64,000 bases of DNA from an uncultured Collinsella sp. (GCA_958370785.1 CATXKN010000010.1:24236-88235), one strand, 5' to 3'; counted from the stretch's first letter, positions 16,031 through 25,402 are shown. Made by a program: numbers and translations. The notes: generated from the sequence alone by a model not told the origin.

Positions 16031-16831
16031 TTAGCATCTTGTGCCCCAAACAGCCGGGGAATCATACGGCCTATCGGGAAAGGCGCCATAGTCTAATTTA
16101 ATATCCAAACCGTTTTCTAGAATGAAACGCTCAACGCGATCGGCAAGCTTTTCAGGATGTCCAGACGAGATGTTATATATGCCGTCACCCTTAGCCCCCG
16201 TAACCACGTCAGCGACAAGGGAGCAAAAGTCACCGTAATCCAAAAAGTCATATTGGCATTGCCCCGTGGTGAAGGGGAATGTTTTTTTGCCTTCTGCAGA
16301 TGCCTTGCAAATTTTAGAGAAAATAGAGGCTCCATAGGGATTGTTGTCGACGATGTAATAGCCACGAAGCCACTGAAGCTCGATATCCGCGTCAGCACAA
16401 GTCAACATAGCGGCCTGCCTCAATGCATTCTTCGCTATACCGTACATACTCTGCGGATTGCATGGGGTACCGGCCCGGATGCCGCCCTCATGGTATCCAA
16501 TTTCATGCATGCTCCCCATAATCGCCAATCTCCTAAGGGGAGAGTTAGATAACTTACGAACAAACTCAACGTGCAGAGGAAGATCTTCCATATGCGCAGC
16601 CGAATTGTGTTTAAAGCCGTCGCGCCATGCAAGATGAACTATGCAGTCGGGATTCCCCATTTCAACATAAGGATCAACCATATCGAACAAGCTCGCCTGA
16701 ATGCGCGTGGCGCAATCCGGAATTCGGTCAACCGCCCGATCAACCGCCATGACATCGTTGCCGCGTCTCGCCAGCTCTTCCACGACCCCAATACCGAGAA
16801 AGCCATTAGCTCCCGTAACCGCTATCTTCAT
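16031..16831 (-). CDS. NAD(P)-dependent SDR, probable dTDP-4-keto-6-deoxyhexose reductase or epimerase
   Basis: 266 aa from the ATG at 16831, which has GGAGG 5 nt upstream. The N-terminal motif is MKIAVTGANGFLGIGVVEEL; the active-site pattern is GSMHEIGYHEGG followed by SMYGIAKNALRQ (YxxxK). It follows rmlA-rmlB-rmlC, and no separate rmlD is present. It therefore probably performs the last step from the dTDP-4-keto sugar, giving dTDP-L-rhamnose or a relative such as dTDP-6-deoxy-L-talose. The sequence is not a canonical RmlD, so the product sugar is uncertain. Confidence 0.75.
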   Translation of the reverse strand: MKIAVTGANGFLGIGVVEELARRGNDVMAVDRAVDRIPDCATRIQASLFDMVDPYVEMGNPDCIVHLAWRDGFKHNSAAHMEDLPLHVEFVRKLSNSPLRRLAIMGSMHEIGYHEGGIRAGTPCNPQSMYGIAKNALRQAAMLTCADADIELQWLRGYYIVDNNPYGASIFSKICKASAEGKKTFPFTTGQCQYDFLDYGDFCSLVADVVTGAKGDGIYNISSGHPEKLADRVERFILENGLDIKLDYGAFPDRPYDSPAVWGTRC

Positions 16832-16909
16832 CGAATCCTCCGAACAGGAAACTTGACTACTCATTCCCATAGAAAACTAAGTCTTTCAACAAATTACAAC
16901 CGGCGAACG

Positions 16910-17509
16910 CTATTTGGAATTCTGCAGCGCAGAAAGAGGGGGGTGGCGTCTATCTTTATCAGATAAAACTAGCTGAGATCCATCAAAATGGTCATCCCCA
17001 TCGAGCGCAGGCCACTCTATTCCAATTTTGGGATCGTTCCACATGAGCCCGCCCTCGTCGCCGGGATGATAGACATCATCGCATTTGTAACAGAACTCAG
17101 CCGAATCGCTTAAAACGAGAAAGCCGTGTGCAAAACCGCGCGGAATGAAGAACTGTCTCTTATTCTCTGCAGAGAGGACCACGCCTTCCCATTTACCGTA
17201 CGTCGCGCTGTCTTTGCGCAGGTCAACGGCAACGTCGAATACCTTGCCGGAAACGACACGGACCAGTTTCGATTGCGGATGATCTATCTGAAAATGCAAG
17301 CCGCGAAGCACGCCCCTAGTACTTGAAGATTGGTTATCCTGAACGAAAACACAGCCTATCCCTCCAGCTACGAAGTCGGACTGTTTATAGGTCTCCATAA
17401 AGTAGCCCCGGGAGTCGCCGTAGGTCTTGACTTCAACGATCTTCACGCCCTCGATGGAGGTGTCCGTGAAGGTGAAATTTCCCGAAGTGATTGTGTCACC
17501 CTGTGCCAT
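16910..17509 (-). CDS. rmlC: dTDP-4-dehydrorhamnose 3,5-epimerase
   Basis: 199 aa from the ATG at 17509, preceded by AGGATGG; an ATG three codons earlier abuts the SD and is less likely. It is a cupin enzyme converting dTDP-4-keto-6-deoxy-D-glucose to the L-lyxo isomer. Key features: FVQDNQSSSTRGVLRGLHFQ with the catalytic-type His, PRGFAHGFLVLSD, and HPGDEGGLMWNDPKIGIEWP. It sits between rmlB and the SDR gene in the EPS operon, and so supplies that reductase with substrate. Confidence 0.93.
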   Translation of the reverse strand: MAQGDTITSGNFTFTDTSIEGVKIVEVKTYGDSRGYFMETYKQSDFVAGGIGCVFVQDNQSSSTRGVLRGLHFQIDHPQSKLVRVVSGKVFDVAVDLRKDSATYGKWEGVVLSAENKRQFFIPRGFAHGFLVLSDSAEFCYKCDDVYHPGDEGGLMWNDPKIGIEWPALDGDDHFDGSQLVLSDKDRRHPPLSALQNSK

Positions 17510-17529
17510 TATTTCCATCCTAACTGTTT

Positions 17530-18549
17530 CTACTGTCCCTGGGCCCTATACCTGGCCTCGGTGGCCTCCTTGGACGGGCGCCACCAGGCCTCGTTGGCCA
17601 CGTACCAGTCGATCGTCTGCTTGAGCCCCTCGGCAAAGTCGGTGTGGGCCGGCCTCCAGCCGAGCTCGCGCTGCAGCTTCGTGCTGTCGATGGCGTAGCG
17701 GCGGTCATGGCCGGGGCGGTCGGCGACCCAGTCGAAGTCCTCGGGGTCGCGCCCCATCGCCTCCAGGATCATGCGCAGGACGGTGATGTTGTTCTTCTCG
17801 CCATTAGCCCCGATGAGGTAGGTCTCCCCCATCCGGCCCTTCGTGAGGATGTCCCAGACGGCCGAGGAGTGGTCCTCGGTGTGGATCCAGTCGCGCACGT
17901 TCTCGCCCTTGCCGTAGAGCTTGGGGCGGACGCCGTCGACGATGTTGGTGATCTGCCTGGGGATGAACTTCTCCACGTGCTGGTAGGGTCCGTAGTTGTT
18001 GGAGCAGTTGGAGATCGTGGCGCGCAGGCCGTAGGTGCGGGTCCAGGCGCGCACGAGCATGTCGGAGCTGGCCTTGGTCGAGCTGTACGGCGAGGACGGC
18101 TTGTACGGCGTCTCCTCGGTGAACTTGGCGGGGTCGTCGAGCGCCAGGTCGCCGTAGACCTCGTCGGTGGAGACGTGGTGGTAGCGGACACTGTATTTCC
18201 TCACGGCCTCAAGCAGGCGGAAGGTGCCCTCGACGTTGGTGCGCAGGAACGGCTCGGGGTCGGCGATGGAGTTGTCGTTGTGGCTCTCGGCTGCGTAGTG
18301 CACGATCGCGTCGTGGCCCGGGACGATGCGGTCCAGCAGCTCGGCGTCGCAGATGTCGCCCACGACGAGCTCCACGCGGTCGGCGGGGAGCCCCGCGATG
18401 TTCTCGGGGTTGCCGGCGTAGGTCAGCTTGTCCAGGACGGTGACGTGGACACCCGGGTGGTTGTTCACGACATAGTGCACGAAGTTACTGCCGATGAAGC
18501 CGCAGCCGCCCGTGACGATGATGTTCTTAGGTTCAAAGGAGCCGAGCAT
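17530..18549 (-). CDS. rmlB: dTDP-glucose 4,6-dehydratase
   Basis: 339 aa from the ATG at 18549, one base after the rmlA stop (TGA-T-ATG). The longer frame to 18666 is an artefact inside rmlA. It converts dTDP-glucose to dTDP-4-keto-6-deoxyglucose using bound NAD. Motifs: VTGGCGFIGSNFVHYVV, HYAAESHNDNSI, HVSTDEVYGDL and YSSTKASSDMLVRAW (YxxxK), and NCSNNYGPYQ. High GC and clean codon use resemble the core genome more than the adjacent glycosyltransferase genes. Confidence 0.95.
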   Translation of the reverse strand: MLGSFEPKNIIVTGGCGFIGSNFVHYVVNNHPGVHVTVLDKLTYAGNPENIAGLPADRVELVVGDICDAELLDRIVPGHDAIVHYAAESHNDNSIADPEPFLRTNVEGTFRLLEAVRKYSVRYHHVSTDEVYGDLALDDPAKFTEETPYKPSSPYSSTKASSDMLVRAWTRTYGLRATISNCSNNYGPYQHVEKFIPRQITNIVDGVRPKLYGKGENVRDWIHTEDHSSAVWDILTKGRMGETYLIGANGEKNNITVLRMILEAMGRDPEDFDWVADRPGHDRRYAIDSTKLQRELGWRPAHTDFAEGLKQTIDWYVANEAWWRPSKEATEARYRAQGQ

Positions 18550-18550
18550 A

Positions 18551-19435
18551 TCAGCGTCCCACCTCCTCGGCGACGGCAAGCAGATACTTGCCATAAGCCG
18601 TCTTCTCCATCCTCCTGCCGAGGGACGCGAGCCGAGCTGCGTCGATAAAGCCACGACGGAAGGCAATCTCCTCGATACAAGCGATGTAGTAGCCCTGACG
18701 GCTCTGAACGGCCTCGACGTACTCGGCAGCCTTAAGCAGGCCTTCGGGCGTGCCCGTATCCAGCCACGCCATGCCGCGCCCCATGAGCTCCACGGAAAGC
18801 AGCCCTCGATCTAGGTATGCGCCATTGACGCTGGTGATCTCGAGCTCCCCGCGCGCGGAGGGCTCGACAGCAGCGGCGATATCCGAGACCTGTCCATCGT
18901 AAAAGTACAGGCCAGGTACGGCGTAGTTGCTCTTGGGGCGCTCGGGCTTCTCCTCGATGCCAACCACACGGCGCTCGGCATCGAACTCCACTACGCCAAA
19001 AGAGCGGGGGTCCTGTACGGGATAACCGAACACGACGGCCCCTCCCTCGTACTCGACCCTCCGCTTGGCAGCCAAGATGATCTTGGTGAGGGCCTGTCCG
19101 TGGAACATGTTGTCGCCGAGAACCAGCGCGCAGGGCTCGCCCGCCAGGAAGTCGCGGCCGATGGTGAAGGCCTCGGCAAGACCACGAGGCTCTTCCTGCA
19201 CTGCGTATTCCAGGCGCATTCCAAGGTCCGACCCGTCGCCAAGAAGCTCGCGAAAGGAGGGCACGTCTCGCGGTGTCGAGATGACCAGCACCTCGCGTAT
19301 GCCGGCGAGCATGAGTACCGAAAGGGGATAGTAAATCAGCGGCTTATCGTATACGGGCAGCAGCTGCTTGCTGACGGCCCTGGTTATAGGATGCAGACGG
19401 GTCCCTGAACCGCCCGCGAGAATTATGCCTTTCAT
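18551..19435 (-). CDS. rmlA: Glucose-1-phosphate thymidylyltransferase
   Basis: 294 aa, a full-length RmlA. It makes dTDP-glucose from dTTP and glucose-1-phosphate. N-terminal nucleotidyltransferase signature GIILAGGSGTRLHPITRAVSKQ (first part shown), then LPVYDKPLIYYPLSVLM, LGDNMFHG, and EEKPERPKSNYAVPGLYFYD. AAGGAG precedes the ATG. First of the dTDP-sugar genes and overlapping in stop/start with rmlB. Confidence 0.95.
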   Translation of the reverse strand: MKGIILAGGSGTRLHPITRAVSKQLLPVYDKPLIYYPLSVLMLAGIREVLVISTPRDVPSFRELLGDGSDLGMRLEYAVQEEPRGLAEAFTIGRDFLAGEPCALVLGDNMFHGQALTKIILAAKRRVEYEGGAVVFGYPVQDPRSFGVVEFDAERRVVGIEEKPERPKSNYAVPGLYFYDGQVSDIAAAVEPSARGELEITSVNGAYLDRGLLSVELMGRGMAWLDTGTPEGLLKAAEYVEAVQSRQGYYIACIEEIAFRRGFIDAARLASLGRRMEKTAYGKYLLAVAEEVGR

Positions 19436-19483
19436 AAGGTCAACATCTCCTTAATAAAGTTCGCTGGATAGGAATCCTTCACG

Positions 19484-20935
19484 TTAACTCTCCCTACTCG
19501 ACTTCGCCTTAACAGATAAGAAAGCGACTAAAACCAGGAGGACGGCGCATGTCACATACCGTAGAACGTTCGTTTGGTACAAAATGATACCGGCCATCGT
19601 TGCCGCAATGCATGTCAAAGAGAGTGCGCCAAGCTTGCCGTCCTCGTATACGGGCTCCATTCTGCCGCGCTCCCGACAGGCCTTGGTGGCCCACGCCCGT
19701 TGGGATACGGCAAGAATGATGTAGCTTGCTAGCGTCGTGTAAGCAGCAGCCCCATAACCGAATAATGGAATGGCCACGAGGTTCAGGGCAACGTTTACAA
19801 CGGCAGCCGCTATGGCAGCAAACATGATGTATTTAGTCTTCTTGTAGTAGACGAGGATATTGGAATACAAATTGGATATGGACGTCAGGAAGACTCCAGC
19901 AGCAATCGGGGGCATGAGCGTAATGGACGCCAGGTATTCATCGGTGGCGAGAACCTTAATGATCTCAGGACCTAGCCAGGAAATAAGAACCGAAACTAGG
20001 GCAAACACTGCGAGCAGCAGGTTTGAAGCCCTTCTGATGCCCCGATGGCCCTCCGTGTCGATATTCCTGAATAGATAGGGTATGAACGATGCATTAATGG
20101 CGGACCAAAGGAAAAGCGCGATGCTGCTCGCTGAGTACAGCACGCCATACACGCCGGTCTCGGCATCGCCGACCATCGAGGAGATCATCACCCTGTCTGA
20201 AACACTCAAAACCTGGCTAGCGATGGAATATCCAATAAGGGGAAGACTCAGGTTGAGGGAGAATTTCCAGAAACGACGGTCATAGAACCTCTTGCCGCGG
20301 GTCATAAGGAGAATCCACATCACAGCGCTCAAGCCGTAAACCACAAGATAGTTTGCTATCAATCTCGCTTCGGAAAGCTTGACGTTCAGCTCAGGTTGCG
20401 AACTGACCAGCAGCACAGCACCAACGGATGCAACAGTAGCGAGTACGGCCGATCCAACGGAAAGCGCGAAAGATAATTTGTATTTATATTCAAACCTCTG
20501 GCGAAGATTCCAGAAATCCCATGCCGGCATTACCAACAGCCCGAACGCCATGAGAAAAATCAGCTGTGGAGACAGTCCGATAGCAGGAGAAACCCATGGC
20601 GACAAGAGCACGAGACCGCCGCCTATCACAAGAGCCATGATGGTTGTCAACGTCAGCACTGAAGATTCGTATGCATCTCGCTCTCCATCGAACTCCTTCA
20701 TCGCAAGCGAATATCCACCGGACGTCAAGGCCAGTGTGGACACGATGCTGATCATCGAGTACCAAGACGTGTAGAGGTTAACCACCCCGATGTCGGCCGA
20801 TGACATAATGCGTGTAAAAATGGGCATTGATATGATTGCAAGGCCGCGCGAGAAAACGCTAGAAAGCGTGTAGACTGTCGCCGACTTGACCTCAACGCTC
20901 ATACCTTTCAGTTTTTCCCTAAGCATTGATATCAC
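19484..20935 (-). CDS. Polysaccharide flippase, Wzx-like (MATE/MOP superfamily)
   Basis: 483 aa with about 12-14 hydrophobic helices, for example ALVIGGGLVLLSPWVSP, VASVGAVLLVSSQ and ALNLVAIPLFGYG. N-terminal SVFSRGLAIISMPIFTRIMS is typical of the polysaccharide-biosynthesis MOP exporters. It would flip the lipid-linked EPS repeat unit across the membrane. Start ATG at 20935 overlaps the 3' end of the glycosyltransferase gene upstream by 17 bp; an ATG three codons later (MLREK) is an alternative. Sequence is less GC-rich than rmlA/B. Confidence 0.88.
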   Translation of the reverse strand: MISMLREKLKGMSVEVKSATVYTLSSVFSRGLAIISMPIFTRIMSSADIGVVNLYTSWYSMISIVSTLALTSGGYSLAMKEFDGERDAYESSVLTLTTIMALVIGGGLVLLSPWVSPAIGLSPQLIFLMAFGLLVMPAWDFWNLRQRFEYKYKLSFALSVGSAVLATVASVGAVLLVSSQPELNVKLSEARLIANYLVVYGLSAVMWILLMTRGKRFYDRRFWKFSLNLSLPLIGYSIASQVLSVSDRVMISSMVGDAETGVYGVLYSASSIALFLWSAINASFIPYLFRNIDTEGHRGIRRASNLLLAVFALVSVLISWLGPEIIKVLATDEYLASITLMPPIAAGVFLTSISNLYSNILVYYKKTKYIMFAAIAAAVVNVALNLVAIPLFGYGAAAYTTLASYIILAVSQRAWATKACRERGRMEPVYEDGKLGALSLTCIAATMAGIILYQTNVLRYVTCAVLLVLVAFLSVKAKSSRES

Positions 20936-21863
20936 CGCCCGTCCTTTTCGAAAACCTACCCGCCCAAGCTTCGACGGAGTAATGCCGCCTTATTTCATCG
21001 CCGTAAGGCATGTGCGGCCTGGCCATGAACTCCTGCACTTCGGACGGAGTGGTGCCGGCATCCAAAACAAGAACGTTGCCGTATTCAAAAAACGGAGCAT
21101 CTGCGACATGGGCGTTCGTGGTGATGAGTTTCTTATCGTAGAAGATGGACTCCATGACTCGCATGGAATAGCCAAGCTGTCCCTGCTGGGCAATGTCTAC
21201 GATTGCCTTACTCCCAAATACACGCTTGAGGTACTCCCGATATGGAATATAACCTTCTACATACGTGATATTGGCGTTTTTGACACCGTGGGGAGCTCTG
21301 CCGACAACAGTAAAGTCTAGCTTAAGGCCGGCGCTCGACAGCAAGTCGGCCGCGTTGGCGACTGTACCGCTCCGGTCCTTCGAATAACCCAGAAATACAA
21401 CATCGCTCTTACGTTGCACGCGGGGGCACTTGCATCTTTCATCAAACATAATCGTATTGAATTTGAAACCGTTGCGCTCACAAAACGCCTCATCATAGGA
21501 AAATAGTCCACAAGAGTACTTCTCTGCTTGCTTTTTCAACGAGGAGACTTCCGCAGGGAGGAGATTCATGTTCCATGAATATATATCTATGGGTAGCAAC
21601 CGGCGGCGACCCCTTATATAGGAGACTAAAGTTTTGTCTTGAAGTACGGGAGAATCCAATAAGACAATGCGATCGATATCTCCAAGCCTGTTTTTCCAAT
21701 CACCGTAATTAAGGCGCGCAATAGAAGGAAACAGCTTTTTTACTGCGTTGAAAGGCTTATGCGTTTTGCGGACGAATAGTTGGCAAAAATCAACTGTGTC
21801 GCTTTTAAATCCCGGAAAGAAGTAGAGGTTCGTATCTGCGACTATTACCAGAACTTTTTCCAT
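20919..21863 (-). CDS. Putative glycosyltransferase of the EPS cluster
   Basis: 314 aa, soluble. The C-terminal half (VVFLGYSKDRSGTV, LDFTVVGRAPHGVKNAN, GYIPYREYLKRVFGSKAIVDIAQQGQ in part, then LGYSMRVMESIFYDKKLITTN) resembles GT-B fold transferases of the CgeB/LPS type. It is assigned by that pattern and by position between wzy and wzx; donor and acceptor are unknown. AAGGAG precedes the ATG at 21863, which overlaps the wzy gene end. Confidence 0.7.
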   Translation of the reverse strand: MEKVLVIVADTNLYFFPGFKSDTVDFCQLFVRKTHKPFNAVKKLFPSIARLNYGDWKNRLGDIDRIVLLDSPVLQDKTLVSYIRGRRRLLPIDIYSWNMNLLPAEVSSLKKQAEKYSCGLFSYDEAFCERNGFKFNTIMFDERCKCPRVQRKSDVVFLGYSKDRSGTVANAADLLSSAGLKLDFTVVGRAPHGVKNANITYVEGYIPYREYLKRVFGSKAIVDIAQQGQLGYSMRVMESIFYDKKLITTNAHVADAPFFEYGNVLVLDAGTTPSEVQEFMARPHMPYGDEIRRHYSVEAWAGRFSKRTGGDINA

Positions 21864-23170
21864 GGCAGGTACTTCTCCTTTTCATTGCGAAGCGGCCATC
21901 CGTGTCCGATGGCGAGATAAGCAGGAATGATGAGTAACGACGTGTACAAAAAATGCGTCTGGGCCAGTGTCGTATTCACAAATAGAGCCACATACAGAAG
22001 CGCAACCGGAAGGCGTTGCCCCTTGAAGACAGGGTAGAAAACCATAAACAGGACAACAATCCAAGGAACGACGCCATATACAGCTCCATAGGAAACGAGC
22101 GCCGCGGCAACGAGCCCTTCACCACTTGAGGAGGCCGCGGAAAACAGAGCGTCGTAGCCGACGCCTAACGGATGCTCGGCAATCGACCGAACGCATACTT
22201 CAATCATCTTGGATCTATAGACACCCGTACTGTCGCTGAGATCAAGCCCCGTGCCCCCTGCACTCGAACCGAAAAGCTTGTCGAACACCTGAACGGACAG
22301 GATGCTGTTTGTTGGTGCCAGCCAATACTGAACGAGTAAAGCAACGACAGCTGTGCAAACAAGTGCGACCAGCCATTGCCTCGTCCTCGTGCCCTCATGG
22401 TCTTTGGAAAATAGTACGTAGAAAGCGACGCAAAGGAGAGCTCCGATGTAGCCAGTCGTGGATTGACAAGTGACGAGGGCAACCACGATTGCGGAAAGAT
22501 AGAACCTGTAATGGCGCTCGCTTCTCAATTCGAGCTTATCCCTCCAGAAAAGCAGGATAAACAAGGCGCTGTTAAGAACCACTTGGTATTTACCGGGCTC
22601 TGTATAGATGCCGCAGTTCCTAAACTGGTGAATATCAAACCAGCTGTAGAAGAACAAGCCACTACCGTACTCATAGGTTTCCCACGGATACGTGCCTATA
22701 ACATCGACAACAAAAGTCGGACCCAGCAGGGACTTGAGCACGGAAGGAAATGCACAGCCAACGCCCCAGAGCAAAATGCTAAGCAGCGCCAGCGCAACGA
22801 CAGTCAGAAGCCAACGTTTAAGAAACTGGCCAAAGTCGCAGCAAATCGCCATCTGCACAATCAGCACGCAGCCCATGAAACCCATGAGCGCCTCAAGTCC
22901 TACGCCGCCCGTCAAGCTTCGCGCAACGAGAGTATTCAACACAAGGACCAGGCTAAAGCAGACCCCATAGGACTCCCTATACTTCCTGGCAAGTAAGAAA
23001 GTTGCCGCAAACAGCGCGACAAGCATAAAGCTAAACCATGTCCCACCCTTTATGTAGACAAATGTACTGCCTGGCATTAGAAGAGAGAGGTAAATTAGCA
23101 CATACTGCCATACAGCACCAAGAGAAAGGCCTGAACGGGTCTCTCCATTTACAGAAATTGAGTCGCTCAT
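21845..23170 (-). CDS. O-antigen/EPS polymerase, Wzy-like
   Basis: 441 aa with 10 or more predicted transmembrane helices and a long central loop (about residues 135-195). The N-terminus is MSDSISVNGETRSG; helices include FSFMLVALFAATFLLA and VTCQSTTGYIGALLCVAFYV. Wzy proteins share little sequence, so the call rests on topology, the STTGYIGALL segment and its place beside the flippase. It would polymerise repeat units on the outer face of the membrane. GAGGG lies upstream of the ATG at 23170, which overlaps the preceding glycosyltransferase stop. Confidence 0.82.
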   Translation of the reverse strand: MSDSISVNGETRSGLSLGAVWQYVLIYLSLLMPGSTFVYIKGGTWFSFMLVALFAATFLLARKYRESYGVCFSLVLVLNTLVARSLTGGVGLEALMGFMGCVLIVQMAICCDFGQFLKRWLLTVVALALLSILLWGVGCAFPSVLKSLLGPTFVVDVIGTYPWETYEYGSGLFFYSWFDIHQFRNCGIYTEPGKYQVVLNSALFILLFWRDKLELRSERHYRFYLSAIVVALVTCQSTTGYIGALLCVAFYVLFSKDHEGTRTRQWLVALVCTAVVALLVQYWLAPTNSILSVQVFDKLFGSSAGGTGLDLSDSTGVYRSKMIEVCVRSIAEHPLGVGYDALFSAASSSGEGLVAAALVSYGAVYGVVPWIVVLFMVFYPVFKGQRLPVALLYVALFVNTTLAQTHFLYTSLLIIPAYLAIGHGWPLRNEKEKYLPWKKFW

Positions 23171-24243
23171 TGTATCGAACCCTCAGGGAACAAAGTTTCC
23201 TCCCATTTTTTGCCGATTGTCTCAAGTGAAAGTTCATCAGCCAGTTTTGCCGCTTCCGCAGACATGGAATCCCTTAAAACAGGGTCAAGAAGAAGTTCGA
23301 CCACCCTTTGCGCCATGACCTCATGGTCATCGCGATCGACGAGATACCCGTTAACTCCGTCCTCGACAACAGCCTCGGCTCCTCCCCCTAAGCAGCGCGT
23401 GCAAACAGAAGGCACCCCCATGGCAAGCGCTTCGATGAGCGAGTTGGAAAGCCCTTCCCAATTAGATGCCATCACATATACAGAAGATGATGCGATTCTT
23501 TGAACGGCATCGCCACAGAACCCGCAAAAGACGACGCAGTTTGTCAGACCTTCTGAATCTACAAGTAGCTCAAGGTCCTCCCTCAGCTCTCCATCCCCAT
23601 ATATTTCAAATGTAACGTCTGGAATTTGTTTGTGGATGATAGAGAATGCACGTATGAGCATGGGGTAGTTTTTTTGTTCCGTAAGACGCCCCGATGCCGT
23701 CACGACTCGACGCGGACAGGCGCGGTTTCTTTCTGGAAGACCATTTGACAATGGATTGGGAATCAATACTCCCTTCCGTCGGACGCCAGAAGGAAAATAG
23801 GACATTTGGTCCTTCGTCTGAAACACAACCGTGCTACTCTTTTTGACATATAAAAAATTTCTAACGTACTGAAGTGCTTTTCTTCCATAAAAATCGGTCG
23901 TTGGAAGATTCCTTACGCTAACAACTACTTTATTCCGAAGTCCAACCGCAGCCGCAAGAAGACATACATTTTGGTCACATAAAAATGAAAGAAAGATGCG
24001 CGAATCGTCCTTCTTCATTTCATGCCGAATACCTCTAATTTGAGCAAAGAGCGAAGTTCCCGCTGAATCACAAATCGGATTCACCTTTACGCCTTCAGGA
24101 AGTTCGTATACACATTCATTCTTTTTTGTGAGCAAAAAACTAAACTCGTAACCTCTATGAATAAAATAGCGGGAAAGGGCCACGGCAACGCGTTCGGCTC
24201 CACCCCCGCCTAGCGTAGGCATAACCATTGCAATCGAATTCAT
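23167..24243 (-). CDS. Glycosyltransferase family 4
   Basis: 358 aa from the ATG at 24243; a GTG eight codons earlier is possible. GT-B fold: N-terminal MVMPTLGGGGAERVAVALSR (glycine-rich loop), a central VVTASGRLTEQKNYPMLIRA, and the C-terminal donor-binding SNWEGLSNSLIEALAMGVP plus GGGAEAVVEDGVNGYLV (E-x7-E). It adds one sugar of the EPS repeat unit; specificity not predictable. AT-richer than the flanking genes. Confidence 0.88.
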   Translation of the reverse strand: MNSIAMVMPTLGGGGAERVAVALSRYFIHRGYEFSFLLTKKNECVYELPEGVKVNPICDSAGTSLFAQIRGIRHEMKKDDSRIFLSFLCDQNVCLLAAAVGLRNKVVVSVRNLPTTDFYGRKALQYVRNFLYVKKSSTVVFQTKDQMSYFPSGVRRKGVLIPNPLSNGLPERNRACPRRVVTASGRLTEQKNYPMLIRAFSIIHKQIPDVTFEIYGDGELREDLELLVDSEGLTNCVVFCGFCGDAVQRIASSSVYVMASNWEGLSNSLIEALAMGVPSVCTRCLGGGAEAVVEDGVNGYLVDRDDHEVMAQRVVELLLDPVLRDSMSAEAAKLADELSLETIGKKWEETLFPEGSIQ

Positions 24244-24248
24244 GCGTT

Positions 24249-24392
24249 TCACGCTGCAACACCACACTTAACAAAAGCGCATTCTAAGTGAGTATCGGAG
24301 AGAGGCAGATCTTTATTTCCGGCAATGAAATAACAGGTAGGCATTACCACTTCAACAGAGGACATGACGAACGAGACTTTCTTTTTGCTCAC
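24249..24392 (-). CDS. Small ORF (47 aa) between two EPS transferase genes
   Basis: A GTG at 24392 overlaps the TGA of the preceding gene (GTGA) and has a strong SD (GGGGGATTG, 7 nt upstream). The frame runs 47 codons to a TGA that ends 5 nt before the ATG of the next transferase gene. The product begins MSKKKVSFVMSSVEVVMPT and contains three Cys. It may be a genuine small protein, a leader peptide that couples translation of the two neighbours, or the 5' relic of a lost glycosyltransferase (the KKKVSFVM start is typical of one). No family recognised. Confidence 0.4.
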   Translation of the reverse strand: MSKKKVSFVMSSVEVVMPTCYFIAGNKDLPLSDTHLECAFVKCGVAA

Positions 24393-25402
24393 GACAATCC
24401 CCCTTCCAATAGCCTGCCGTAATACGTTTGCCTACCATCAGTTTGTTTTGGAAATTCTTGCTTCCACGTGAGCTTAAAGAGACTCGTATCCAGAAGGAGC
24501 TCACTCCAAGCACTTTGATCGAAAGGCCTATCTAGTATCGAAATAAGGTCGTCGCAACGAGGATTATTTGGTTCGATGGACGCAAATGCGGCGGCGACCG
24601 AGGGGTCATGACGTTGAGCTTGGACGATGAGGTAATCGACCAGCAGATAATCAATCAACCGATCGCTATTGCGCCAATACTCGAGGAAGAAGTCTCTCGC
24701 AACGACGAACGGATGACGCTGACCCTCTTTGCAGGCAAGCGAATACCCCGCAAACATGCCGCATGCGACCGAAGCATGCAGATAGTCAGGCCTTTTAATG
24801 GACCAAATTGGCAGATCCATGTATTCATGTAGCGAGCCAGTGCAGAAGAAAGTGGCATCCAGCCACATGCCACCGTGCTCGGCAAGCAGAGAGAGCCTCA
24901 GAAGGTCGGATAGGTTCGTGCGCGACATGATGCCGGTGCGGACCTTCTCGAGCACCCACACGGGGATATTGACATATTGGGAAAGATTCTCGTCCGTGAT
25001 GACAATGACCTCGTGTCCGCCCGCATTGCGGCGGACGGAGTCGATGCACGCCTTGACGATCTCGGGCGCATTCTCCTCGCCCTGCCACCAGCACATCCAA
25101 ATCTTCCCCTCGAGGGCGGGATCGGACGGCGGCAACGGTGCGTCATAGTCATATGACTCGAAGAAATCGCCGAAGCGGTTCTCGAGATATTTGAGAACGG
25201 TCTCATGCTTGCGCAGCAAGCGCTCCCTCACCGCAGGCGGCTCCTTATACCCGTTACGACTCATGACCTGGATATCGAGCTTCGCCCGAAACGTATTGAT
25301 TGCCTCGGGCCACGAGGTGGCTCTGGCGATTCGGAATGTGGCGCCGATCTCCTCGCAGGAGCGATGCACAATCCTCTTGATGTTGTTATGGCCGTTAGCC
25401 AT
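24389..25402 (-). CDS. Capsular polysaccharide synthesis family glycosyltransferase (GT32-like)
   Basis: 337 aa. The central GKIWMCWWQGEENAPEIVKA, YVNIPVWVLEKVRTGIMSRT, LSDLLRLSLLAEHGGMWLDA and TFF match the Caps_synth / GT32 family, with the D-x-D-like element in WLDATFF preceded by the SDLLR motif. It transfers a sugar to the growing EPS unit in the cytoplasm. AAGGAG precedes the ATG at 25402, and the start overlaps the preceding glycosyltransferase gene by 8 bp. Sugar specificity unknown. Confidence 0.85.
   Translation of the reverse strand: MANGHNNIKRIVHRSCEEIGATFRIARATSWPEAINTFRAKLDIQVMSRNGYKEPPAVRERLLRKHETVLKYLENRFGDFFESYDYDAPLPPSDPALEGKIWMCWWQGEENAPEIVKACIDSVRRNAGGHEVIVITDENLSQYVNIPVWVLEKVRTGIMSRTNLSDLLRLSLLAEHGGMWLDATFFCTGSLHEYMDLPIWSIKRPDYLHASVACGMFAGYSLACKEGQRHPFVVARDFFLEYWRNSDRLIDYLLVDYLIVQAQRHDPSVAAAFASIEPNNPRCDDLISILDRPFDQSAWSELLLDTSLFKLTWKQEFPKQTDGRQTYYGRLLEGGLS

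Noticed and set aside
12835..18648. Long plus-strand frames opposite ugd, the epimerase and rmlB
   Set aside because: Shadow frames; the minus-strand products have full catalytic motifs and an operon layout.
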